DNA from: Marsupella aquatica
Taxonomy: Eukaryota > Marchantiophyta
DNA: 64,000 nucleotides
Direction of reading: 5' to 3'
Assembly: GCA_973895155.1 (NCBI GenBank)
Contig: OZ316898.1
Location: 3,162,001 to 3,226,000, forward strand
Numbering within the stretch: position 1 is the stretch's first letter; each line of letters opens with the position of its first letter. Positions 54,640-64,000 of this stretch are shown here, piece after piece. The notes beneath the pieces were generated by a model. That model worked only from the letters and a program-made list of their open reading frames with translations, had not been told where the DNA came from and searched no databases. The translations under genes were made by a program, and so were the position numbers.

Positions 54640-55920
54640 ACTTCCAAGGACCAACTGGTTCTAAATTGTCACAGGCAGGATTCTTTTCACCAACAACATT
54701 GAACAACGACTTGAACCCTATCGAACCAAACCAACGAGGGATAGTTGTCACTTTTGCAGGATTCTTCCACCGACATTGAACAACCCGTAAACCAAACCCA
54801 AAACAAGCCACCGAGAAACAATTCTCAATACATCTCAGGAATGAGATGATGGGTGACACTCAAGGAGCCGGAGGAGTTGACTAAGGTCGAGAGATTGATT
54901 CGAGCTCCGAGGGAATACGTGGAAGTGAGGGAATGGATGCGACCCAAGAATGGGTTTGCTGGTTTTGTGCAGGGGCAGGCTGTGCGCACGGGGGAATCCG
55001 AAATGCAGCCTTGAACCTCACTGAAATTGGTCAAAAGATTCCTGTGAGACTAGGACCCAAACAAGGTCCTAAGACAGACTGTTTGTCATCAATTACACAA
55101 GGTTGCTCGCTCGCCGGGCCCACAGATGACTAATCTACCAGAGGGCAGCCGCCTGGAAGTGCAGTCGTCATCGAGGCAGGGCCTAGTAACAGCAAGTTGA
55201 TAATTAATTGTGTCTTCCTCATCCTCGCCTCCTCTCTGAAACCACAAATGTTTGATTAGTTCCGCTATGCTACTGCAGTTCTTCGTCTTCTTCTTTCTCT
55301 AATCCAACTCTTCAATGACATCAATAGCGTCAACTCCAAATCTACTTCGTCTCGTGAACGCAGGATCTGGATGTGCAATTATGAATCATCCGATCCGGGA
55401 TTGAAGGAGCAGTAAGGCGGCGTGTCCCTTGAGGTGGGACATTGAATCCATTTTGGAATCGTCTGTTAGCAGCCACTAGATTTTGAAAGTCTCCAAGACT
55501 TTCTTTTGACGTAATGCATAATTGTGCCGGACTGTATGACTGTCTTCAATAGTTCAATCTCCAGTACAGGCACTCAGGCAGTCTACCGTACTCTGGTCTA
55601 GTGATTGCAAGACACGGTACGGTACTCTACTAGGGAGCACGGGGATGGTCGGTGGATATGGATGGCGTGAACGATGTGAAGGAGCTTTAGATTAAACTAT
55701 GGAGCAGCCAGGAGAGGGCAGATGAGATGAGTTACTTACAGTTAATCAAGGGATCTGAAAACGCAGTGATGGATTCCAGCTTTCGGAAATGAGGATTCAA
55801 GGTAGGCGGTCAAGACTCAAAACGTCATCATGACAAGTGAACTTTCTCTTCGATGAAAAGGAGTCAAACGACACTGGAAGACTTGTTGAACGATTTTGCT
55901 GCCAGCGACTAATGAATAGA
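54640..55920. other. no recognisable gene
   Basis: Diverged short repeats around CACTTTTGCAGGATTCTTCCACC / CACAGGCAGGATTCTTTTCACC occur near 54670 and 54750, each next to an ACATTGAACAAC motif. Nothing else can be supported. Confidence 0.45.
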
Positions 55921-55921
55921 A

Positions 55922-56340
55922 GTGTAGCTAAATCTATAGAGTACTAAGGGCCCATATATTACACAATTTGAGAGCAAAAGGTTACTTTTATTAGAGTTAC
56001 AAGAATGTACTCTATCTTCTAGTAAGAGTGTACCTAAATCTATAGAGTACTAAGGGCCCATATATCACAGAATTTGATAGCAAAAGGTTACTTTTATTCG
56101 AGTTACAAGAATGTACACTATCTTCTAGTAAGAGTATAGCTAAATCTATGCAGTACTTAGGGCCCATATATCACACAATTTGAGAGCCAAAGGTTACTGT
56201 CATTCTAGTTATAAGAATGTACACTATCTTCTAGTAAGCGTGTAGCTAAACCTATGGAGTACTAAGGGCCCATATATCACATAAGTAGAGAGCCAAAGGT
56301 TACTTTCATTCGAATCATAAGAAGGGACAAAATGAAACTC
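55922..56340. repeat. four tandem copies of a 106-bp unit
   Basis: Units 55922-56027, 56028-56133, 56134-56239 and a shorter 56240-56340 share GTGTAGCTAAATCTATAGAG, AAGGGCCCATATATCACA and AAGGTTACTTTTATTC. The first three are exactly 106 bp and about 92 percent identical. Confidence 0.9.
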
Positions 56341-57640
56341 AGAAACGTATGTTGAGTTAAGCCCCCAAAGGCTCACCACATATAAGTACTCCCCTTAAAG
56401 CTCAGGTTGGGTTTACTAAGTACTCTCCACTCTGAGGCACTCCACAGATTGCTGAACGTAGACTAAAACATCGAGATGAAACAAAACAAAATTCTTCACT
56501 AGCTCAACCAAAACAAAATTGCAATCCCAACATAGACCTGAAATTTCAAAATCAACTAGAACAAAATTGAAATGAATCAAAATCAAAATGAATCCCTAGG
56601 CTGGGAATTCAAGTTGTCAACCAGAATACACAATCATCAATTCACCAGTCCTGTCCCGAAACTAAACTTGAGTCAATTCAATGGAGCTCCTAACTCTGAA
56701 AGCCATGGGAGCATATACAATGTCTGTGGCTTCTTACAAAGTTGAACACGAAGTATATTGGAGCTCACCAAGTAAAACACAAAAGTAGGGGTACTCATAG
56801 GAACAGGGGGCATATGGAAATCCATCCACAAATGGACCGTTTGAATAGCTTAACGTCCTGGTCAGAGGACAGCGAGATATCATGCCCCCAAAATGAGGCT
56901 TCGCCCAAGTTTAATTGAGGGGATTTTGTGGCCCACAATGCCCAGAACCAGAACATGAACTTATGTAAAAACTTGATATGGTTTTGAAAGAGACAAAACA
57001 AACAAAGTCCCTGAAATTCAGGTCCCACAATATTGCGGTCAGAAAGAAGAAGACTAAGTCAAAATGCCAAGATTTCAGGCCATGCAAAGATTGTCAAATT
57101 TGAGTTTTTTGTTATAGACTTTGAGTAACATATGCCTTGATTGATGGGCCTTTGCATTATGTCCTCCTCAAAGCAAGGTGTGTATTAAATAGAAAATAAA
57201 TACCCTGAAGCTATCAGATACTTTCAAAAATATTGAAACAATTATTATAAAAAATAAATGAAAAAAAAACATATCATTAAAGTGAAAAGATGTACAGTAC
57301 TTGCTTGGTGAAAGACAACTTACTACATTAACTTGAATGTACAAGTCAGCACTTCACCTTGTAGGAACAATATGTTGTGATTTAAGTTAACTTTGTATCT
57401 TTATAGTTTTAGGCGCTATTTTGAGGAGCTCTCTCTTTAGGTGACACATACTGACCTATAAACCATAAGCATTGGAATTTTTCTAAACAATAGACATATA
57501 AGTTACAGTGCATCGTTGGATTGTGTCCTAGTTGCCTGGTTGAGTTTGGAGAGTTGGACCTTATCAAAGAATTCTCATGAAAAGAAGGAGTAATACCTAT
57601 ATCATAAATAAACTATAAATTAAGAATAGAGGAATAAGAT
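56341..57640. other. no recognisable gene
   Basis: AT-rich sequence with A-rich stretches and no ORF worth reporting. Confidence 0.45.
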
Positions 57641-58046
57641 ATTAAGGTGTCCTACTAGTGCTAGCATTCAAACCATTCTACCCAACATTAGGTGCGGAGA
57701 TAAAAGTACTGGGTTACAGTGAAGAATGTTGTGGACAATTGCTGTTACTGTTGCCTCATGCCCACGGTCCAATCCTCCTCCCATCAATGTACCTAGTTTA
57801 GAGATGTTTGTTTATCTAGATTGTCTTGGAACATATGAACTGTATTAAGGTGTCCTACTAGTGCTAGCATTCAAACCATTCTACCCAACATTAGGTGCGG
57901 AGATAAAAGTACTGGGTTACAGTGAAGAATGTTGTGGACAACTGCTGTTACTGTTGCCTCATGCCCACGGTCCAATCCTCCTCCCATCAATGTACCTAGT
58001 TTAGAGATGTTTCTTTATCTAGATTGTCTTGGAACATATGAACTGT
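57641..58046. repeat. 203-bp perfect-length tandem duplication
   Basis: Copy 57641-57843 is followed directly by copy 57844-58046; both run from ATTAAGGTGTCCTACTAG to GGAACATATGAACTGT. Only about two substitutions separate them, so the duplication is recent. Confidence 0.92.
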
Positions 58047-61000
58047 CAGTAACTTTCAGGTCCAATGGTGGGATTCACTTCTATACAAATATACTAGGTT
58101 TTTGCAACTTGAGATATCAAACAGGAATCATTTGGTAGACAAAGAAATGGCAATATAAGAAAAACAAATAGAGAAAAAAAGGCAAAAACCTAGGGGGCCT
58201 CACTCCAAGAGGGTACTATACTCATTGGCGCATGATGTGTCAAAAACGAAGAAGTGAGGACCCAAGGGTAAAACAATAGGCTAGCCTGCACAAACATATT
58301 TTACTTGAACATAGGAATGATCTTAGTAACAAACAACTTTATTAATCTCTCTGATGCTTTAGCAGCCTTAGTAACAGGATATAACTCACCTGAACAAAGT
58401 AATCAAATCCCAAATCTCTTCATACTATCATAGCGCAGTAGTTGCCAAGTCATCAATCCCCAAAAATCTCTTCATACATAGTGCAGTACAGTAGATGTCA
58501 AATTATCAATTATTACAATTTTATTAGTTTAGGTGAAACATTTTCATGGCCATAAGTAAGCAGCATGATCATGCTACTACTCTCTTGGGGATGCGTTCTC
58601 TTCAGAATTTTTTTAGCTACAAGTAAGGGCCTTGCTCTGGTAAAATTTTGCAAAATCTACATTGGATTGCATGGTTAGGTGATCATAGAACAGCTGGTCA
58701 AGTTTCAAAATACAAAATTTCTTGCTCGTTTATGAAAATGCTCAAAGCAGCATATAATAGCTACTGTACTTGGTTTTACATGTCACCTCACGACTCGAGG
58801 ATCCTAATCTTGTGCAACAACAGTAACAGAAGGCAAGATACATCCTGGTTCCCTTCACTTTTGTCTTCTGTGAAATGTCAGTTAGTCCAGCAGTAATCTA
58901 GTGTTCAACTATACTTTTCGAGCATCACAGATTACAAGACTGGGACAAATCTATCACACTGCCAAAAATACAGAAGCACCAAACCGAGAGACATCGTCCC
59001 ACAGGCAAAAAAGGCCCAATTATATAAGGGGAGGAGAAAAAATGAAGAGGTTGGGACCAACATAACTGATCCAACCAAGGTGCCAAGCCATATAAAGCAT
59101 CTCCGGGTCATCGGACTAGTAAAAAACTGTCCTTACTACAAGTATAGAAGTATCTCCTACTAAGCAAGCTATCTCATATTATACTAATTATATTTAAATT
59201 ACTTGGAACATGATCTTATACCAAGAATGCGAGAATTGTCCTCGAAGGATGGAGGAAGCGCAGACAAACCGCCGTTAGGTTTCTGCTTGATGTAGCTGAA
59301 AGCAAATTTGCCATCATTCGTGACTTCTGCAATGCTGGGTATATAGAGCTCGTTGGTTTGGCCTGCGTGCCGTTGTGTTTTCTAAATTCCCTTGACCCAA
59401 AGCTTTCGATCGATCCTGCAGTCTGATTGTATTCCCGCGGCAATTCTTCAGATTTCCAAAGTATGAGTGATAGCACCAATGCTGGCAATCAAAATCTTGG
59501 ACGCAAAGACAAAGGGGGAGAAAGGAGATGTACAGAACAGAAATTAAAGGGGACAGGATCCAGAGGTATAAATTTTCTGAAATCGAGGGTCACAAAAAAT
59601 GTACTTCAATTCAAATGGTTGGGGTTGAATCCAGCCAATTCTGCTCGTAAGCAGACCATGGCCAAGAAAGGGTAGGATCCTTATTATAGTGTGTGTGATG
59701 TTATGTGATATATTGAGAATGATCACAACATATAAAAGCAATACATTTAGTACGAAATATAAAAGCAATCTATTGAGATTACAAACTGAATTCTGCGGAG
59801 GTAGTTCTTCGCCGGTTGTTGCAATATTGATATAGGTCGGCAAAATTTATTGATAGAAGTGCGAAACTTTGCTCGTTGAAATTTTGGAAATTCATTTACT
59901 TGGGCCGGGATCAGACGAAAGGGATTGAACTCTTGACCATCTCGACTCGATAATCTAGATTGACTTCAAACGCCAGTTGCAAATGTCAAGTCCCGAATGG
60001 AATTGAAGTTCCCTCTCGTCCCACAAGCACCGGATGGGACTTCCCAATTGTGAGGGGCAACGACTGTATCATCGAAAATAGGCACAACCAAGACAAACTG
60101 TGACATAGTTTAGGTCGGTTAGATATCAGGCAAAATGATTGTGTTTACAAAATGTGTACGTAGTCATTTGCTCGATGATTGTGCAGTCCCTTCCGTAAAT
60201 CAAGCTTACGGATAGCGACTGGAAATTTTTACTTGTCTGATTGAATACTAGCTAGCCCAGTGGGGAAGCTCGAAGTGTACGCATGATAATTATGGAGGTG
60301 TGGTCACACTCCCTATCCCCACTGGATCGCCTTCACGGTACAGTACGGTCCGACTCTGAGTTGTGGGTGCCTATACCTACGGGAGTCCTACGTGTGAAAC
60401 AGTTAATTGACGACTACTTCCGATGAATTTTGTAAGATCCAATCAAATCAAAGTCACGATAGCTATCTTGTTCACATGGAGTATATCTTGTTCATTACGC
60501 TCCGAGTTTAATTTGAGTTGCGGGTGCATGGACATACGAATTGACTAGTTGCAAGATGATGTTACTCCAAATATCGCAATGACAACGGGACACATCAAGT
60601 CAGAGTACCTCAGTACAATCTCCACTCATACGAAAGCCATCCCCGAATCGAGGTCATGAAGTACTGTTATAATGAGCAACGATTTGGAAAGAACTTTCTC
60701 GAGCATGATCAACGTACATCCTGAATGCGACTTGTTCAGAAGTGTCGGGGGAATCATTGTAATTCCCACGAAGCCACAACCATGGCTTGATAATTATATC
60801 AGTGGGCAGGTGCTTTTGACATGTTTCTCAGTCTTCTGTTTGTGGTTGTTCATTTATTCGTTGGGTTGTTGCCCAGACTTCGATGAACGGATAAAACCGT
60901 CTGATTGATGTTGGAGCAGATATATATATGACCAGGTTTAAGGAATTTGACTGAGGGTAGAGCATACATTCACTAGTCTGTCCGCGTTGCAGAAGCTTAA

Positions 61001-61330
61001 GGAACTCCAAGGGTGCACAGAGTCTCCAAGCGATGGGGAATTTAGTCTCTGTGATCTGCACTCCTGTCAGACACCTGGTCGATACTGAAACTAGTGCAAC
61101 TCTAGTGACTGAGACAGAGTTAATTGGCTTCTATTGTTGTCAATCATTATTCCAGTTTGCAGCTGCTTGTAATTTTTGTGAAAGAATATGAAGCCAGATC
61201 CCGTTTACAAATAGCCTAATATTGGATCAGCTTTAGTGCAAGTCGATGCTAGCTAGTGCTTGAATTTCAGGTTTCGTTGATGTCAAATTGAAGCGCAGGT
61301 AAGGCACATGTAACCCGGCATGTAACTGAT
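58047..61330. other. no gene supported
   Basis: A few ORFs of 75-100 codons occur, for example 60672-60908 (+), which has a hydrophobic C-terminal half, but none shows a recognised motif or partner exons. The region immediately before 61360 should contain the 5' exons of the GIL1-like gene, which I could not locate. Confidence 0.4.
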
Positions 61331-61359
61331 CCTTGTACTTCAAACTTCAGCTGTTGCAG

Positions 61360-62295
61360 GTTGGCCGACTAGTAAGAGTTCGGGATGTGGAAGCCCTGGA
61401 GCGACTTCAATTCTTGACTTCTCAAAATAGGGAGCTAAATGAGCAGAACGAGACCCTGACGCAAGATCGGCTTCTTCTGTTACAATCAAATGGAAGTCTC
61501 GAAATCAGGCTGAAAAGGATTCAGCAGGAGCTGTGTTTGGAGCTGGAAGGAAGAGGCTCATATGCGGACGGTTCTGCAACCCCGTATCTTCTCCAGTCCA
61601 CTTTAGAGACCGTCCATGTGAAAGTTTCTGGTTTGGCAAAGGTGTTCGTCGATCTCATGAAAAGCTATGGTCTCGACCATGAGTTGGCCTTGGTGACACA
61701 TTACAAGGGAATCTACCTGACTAGGCGCGCTCACGTGAACTTCATGCTCAAAGCTTGGATCTACTCTGTGCTCTTCGCAAACTTCGAGAATGAGAGCTTT
61801 CTATCTGGAGGACCTAGACAGTTCCTCAACAGTAATGATCGAAAGTTGGAGTCGTTCGATTACTTCCACAGGATTTTGAGCAACGCTGATTCCACCGCGG
61901 ATTACTTCGCGTCAGATTGCGCTTTCCGGACATTTTGCCACAAAAAGTTCCTGTGCTTTTTCGCATTGTGGCAATCTTTCAGACTTCATATTACTGATGA
62001 CCTCTCCATGGCGAGCGTCGAGGCCTTAGAACCAAGAACTCGGAAGCTCATCCAAGGGTTTATGTCAGTGGCGCAGATTGTGTGGGCCATCCATAAACTC
62101 TCTCTTTCCTTCGAGCCATGCGCAGGCATTTTTAGAGTTAAACGAGGGTCCGAATTCAAAGAAGACTACATGAGCAGCGTGGTATCGAAAGACGAAGATC
62201 CAAAGTTTGTTTCTGAAGTTGGATTTATGATATCCCCGGGTTTTTGCATCAGGAAGTCGGTTGTGAAGTGTCAGATATATCTTGCAGGCTGCTGA
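61360..62295 (+). CDS. GIL1/IRKI-type DUF641 protein, 3' exon
   Basis: The open frame follows an acceptor (ctgttgcag/gttggc, exon from 61360) and ends at TGA 62293-62295, giving about 311 residues. It begins with a coiled-coil segment (EALERLQFLTSQNRELNEQN and onward). The C-terminal signature of the GRAVITROPIC IN THE LIGHT 1 / IRKI (DUF641) family follows: FEPCAGIFRVKRGSEFKEDY, EVGFMISPGFCIRKSVVKCQ and IYLAG at the end. Members are plant-specific; GIL1 is needed for light-dependent loss of hypocotyl gravitropism. There is no ATG in this frame before MKSYGLD, so the true N-terminus lies in an upstream exon not identified. The domain is intact. Confidence 0.85.
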   Translation, partial: VGRLVRVRDVEALERLQFLTSQNRELNEQNETLTQDRLLLLQSNGSLEIRLKRIQQELCLELEGRGSYADGSATPYLLQSTLETVHVKVSGLAKVFVDLMKSYGLDHELALVTHYKGIYLTRRAHVNFMLKAWIYSVLFANFENESFLSGGPRQFLNSNDRKLESFDYFHRILSNADSTADYFASDCAFRTFCHKKFLCFFALWQSFRLHITDDLSMASVEALEPRTRKLIQGFMSVAQIVWAIHKLSLSFEPCAGIFRVKRGSEFKEDYMSSVVSKDEDPKFVSEVGFMISPGFCIRKSVVKCQIYLAGC

Positions 62296-64000
62296 GTTAC
62301 TGTCGCTTAGAGCAGTTAGCATCCTGATGGTGTTATAGTCCCGTAGAGACCCATCATAGGTACACCTCTGGCAAGAGCCACATTTCTTTTCTGTCTAATT
62401 GCTAATTTCTTACGGAGTAAAGTAAGTGGCTCCAGACATTTTTCAAGAAATGTTCACCGGCCGTTGTCAAGATCTACAATATAATTATGATTTTAATGTA
62501 CAGTCATACATACGTCAGTCTTGTGCATGAGAGTCCGATACAGGGATAATGTGCGTTTTTTGAGTAGAATGGTGCTGAGGGAAGGTTGTCGGGTCTAGTT
62601 CATTGTCAAATCTTTTGTTGCATACGATAAGTCAAGATGCAATAACTCGCCATTTCTCACATAGTTAGGAGATTAGTCAAACGGCTGACCTGGGAATGTG
62701 TTTTTAGACAAGAACACATGCTCGAAAGAAATTCGAAATTGAGACTCCGGTGACAAGGAATCCTAAATAATATCAGAATAAGTCTCACAATTAAGTACGG
62801 TGTCCATTTTCCAAGTTGAAGCCCAAGCACAACACCTTAATTTTGTCCACGCTGCTACAATACAATACAATCCCGAAAGCTAGTTAGGTTGATTCTATTC
62901 AAGAAGTTCCAGAAGTAAATCATGAAAGTGCGAAGATGATCAATCTACAGTTTCCAAGGATTGTGCTCGCATACCCTAAACTCCTGCCGTGTCATGAAGT
63001 TGTTTTTCCAATGATTGAATTCCACAACACTTTATCGTTACTAGCGGGGGTCACAAATTTTTTTTAGCGGGGGTCACCAAAAATATTTCATTTTGTCTTT
63101 CAGAGTGTCTGACGTGGTAGTTTATGTGGGAAAGTCTATTTTGGATTGCCAGCTTTAAGCTTCTATGCATATGGATGTTTCTATATAGTAGACGTGGAAC
63201 TCGCTAGTCACGAGAGAGCATATGCTGCTCAATCAGCTGCTGTCACATCGTCCATGGAGCTCAAGTTAATCACAAGGTTTCAAGTGAACTCAAATGCTAT
63301 TGAAGCAGAAGTAGATTGCACTCAATCATTCGGATCGAGACGCTATCATCCGTGGAGAAAATCTTTCAACTTATTAATCTGGTAGTATCTACTGAACACT
63401 GCATGAACATGTCTTTCATGATATATATACAGAAGCTTGTCTCAAAGGTGCTTCGAAAACATAGTATAGGAAGCTTGTTGCAAGTTGGTCTAGCTAACCC
63501 AGCAAACCCGGCACAACTGTTCGAAGTCTATAACATTCAAGTTGAAGAAAAGTGCAGATTAAGCCAATTTATAGAGCAAAAATTAGGCCAAGTTAAGCTT
63601 TTTTACAACGAGGAAAATCTTAGACCGAACCACAAAAGCGCAAGTGCCAGTACAGGATGTAGCAGGGTGGAGGGATTGCTTATGTTAATGTGCGGTCCTA
63701 ATTAGCGCTATCTGACTTATCATATATTGCTAGACCAGTTGTAACATTCCGAACTTCTCAAATTGCCGATTCGAACGTTAACAGAAGACAGTGCTCAAAC
63801 ATCTTCACTAATGCTAAGTTCTCCCTCTGAGATCCTTCTGGGAGAGACAATCGACAAGATTGTATTTTGAATTCAGAGAGCCGTACGGTCGAAGGACCTC
63901 TCAAAAGTCACCGGTGGCATCACAAATTCTTCACCTTGGCCGAAGTTCTTCCCTACTGCCATCACCTGAATAGTAGTACACCCGAAATACATTGAGACCT
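62296..64000. other. no gene supported
   Basis: ORFs at 63146-63385 and 63316-63705 (+) overlap in different frames and show no motif. A short direct repeat AGCGGGGGTCAC occurs near 63040 and 63065. The first part is the 3' flank of the GIL1-like gene. Confidence 0.4.

Noticed and set aside
60672-60908. 78-codon ORF with a hydrophobic C-terminal half
   Set aside because: No homology recognised, no splice partners; it could be chance or a 5' exon of the GIL1-like gene, but nothing links it.
63146-63705. Two overlapping plus-strand ORFs
   Set aside because: Different frames, no known motif and no biased composition.

Overview
The window is nuclear DNA of a land plant. Its genes have introns with plant-type GT/AG borders, wide repeat-filled intergenic space, and plant families (FIGL1, GIL1/DUF641, ACD6-like ankyrin-PGG). 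Two immune-receptor genes join an alpha/beta-hydrolase to NB-ARC and LRR domains (the HNL class). That class is known from bryophytes, notably liverworts, and related early land plants, so a bryophyte is most likely. The species cannot be named from the sequence.

Layout. 131-310 (-): one exon of dihydroneopterin aldolase. About 600-6500: repeats (degenerate 45-bp units, a 23-C tract, an 82-bp duplication, a 162/163-bp triplet, a 200-bp duplication), no convincing gene. 6669-13066 (+): a 13-exon TMEM8/PGAP6-type membrane protein. 13822-18548 (-): a complete 13-exon FIDGETIN-LIKE 1 ATPase, convergent with it. 19-21.7 kb: one possible orphan exon, a tRNA-like patch and a hairpin-bearing minisatellite. 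21.7-39.6 kb: two convergent HNL genes meeting tail to tail near 29.1-29.3 kb. 39.6-45.2 kb: TE-like and low-complexity DNA. 45281-47166 (+): a possible small two-exon gene, then an ankyrin-PGG membrane protein. 47.2-61.3 kb: mostly gene-poor, with tandem duplications and one acidic/Ser-rich ORF at 53363-54121 (-). 61360-62295 (+): the 3' exon of a GIL1/DUF641 gene. The remainder is unexplained.

The unusual part is the HNL pair. The minus-strand gene can be read, with every junction in phase 0, as hydrolase - NB-ARC1 - small exon - LRR1 - NB-ARC2 - acidic exon - LRR2 - LRR3, about 2,220 residues. LRR1 and NB-ARC2 lie in one uninterrupted ORF, so the reversed order LRR-then-NB-ARC is seen directly. 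A conserved post-LRR linker recurs at the end of each of the three LRR blocks, which points to growth by duplication of a whole [NB-ARC / small exon / LRR / linker] module, with one NB-ARC later lost. NB-ARC2 has decayed kinase-2 and MHD motifs. An in-frame TAG interrupts the last LRR block. The plus-strand HNL has a 1-bp frameshift inside a very long LRR array built partly of near-identical 360-bp super-repeats. Both receptors are therefore full-length in architecture but broken or truncated in their LRRs, as expected for a fast-evolving immune locus or for young pseudogenes.
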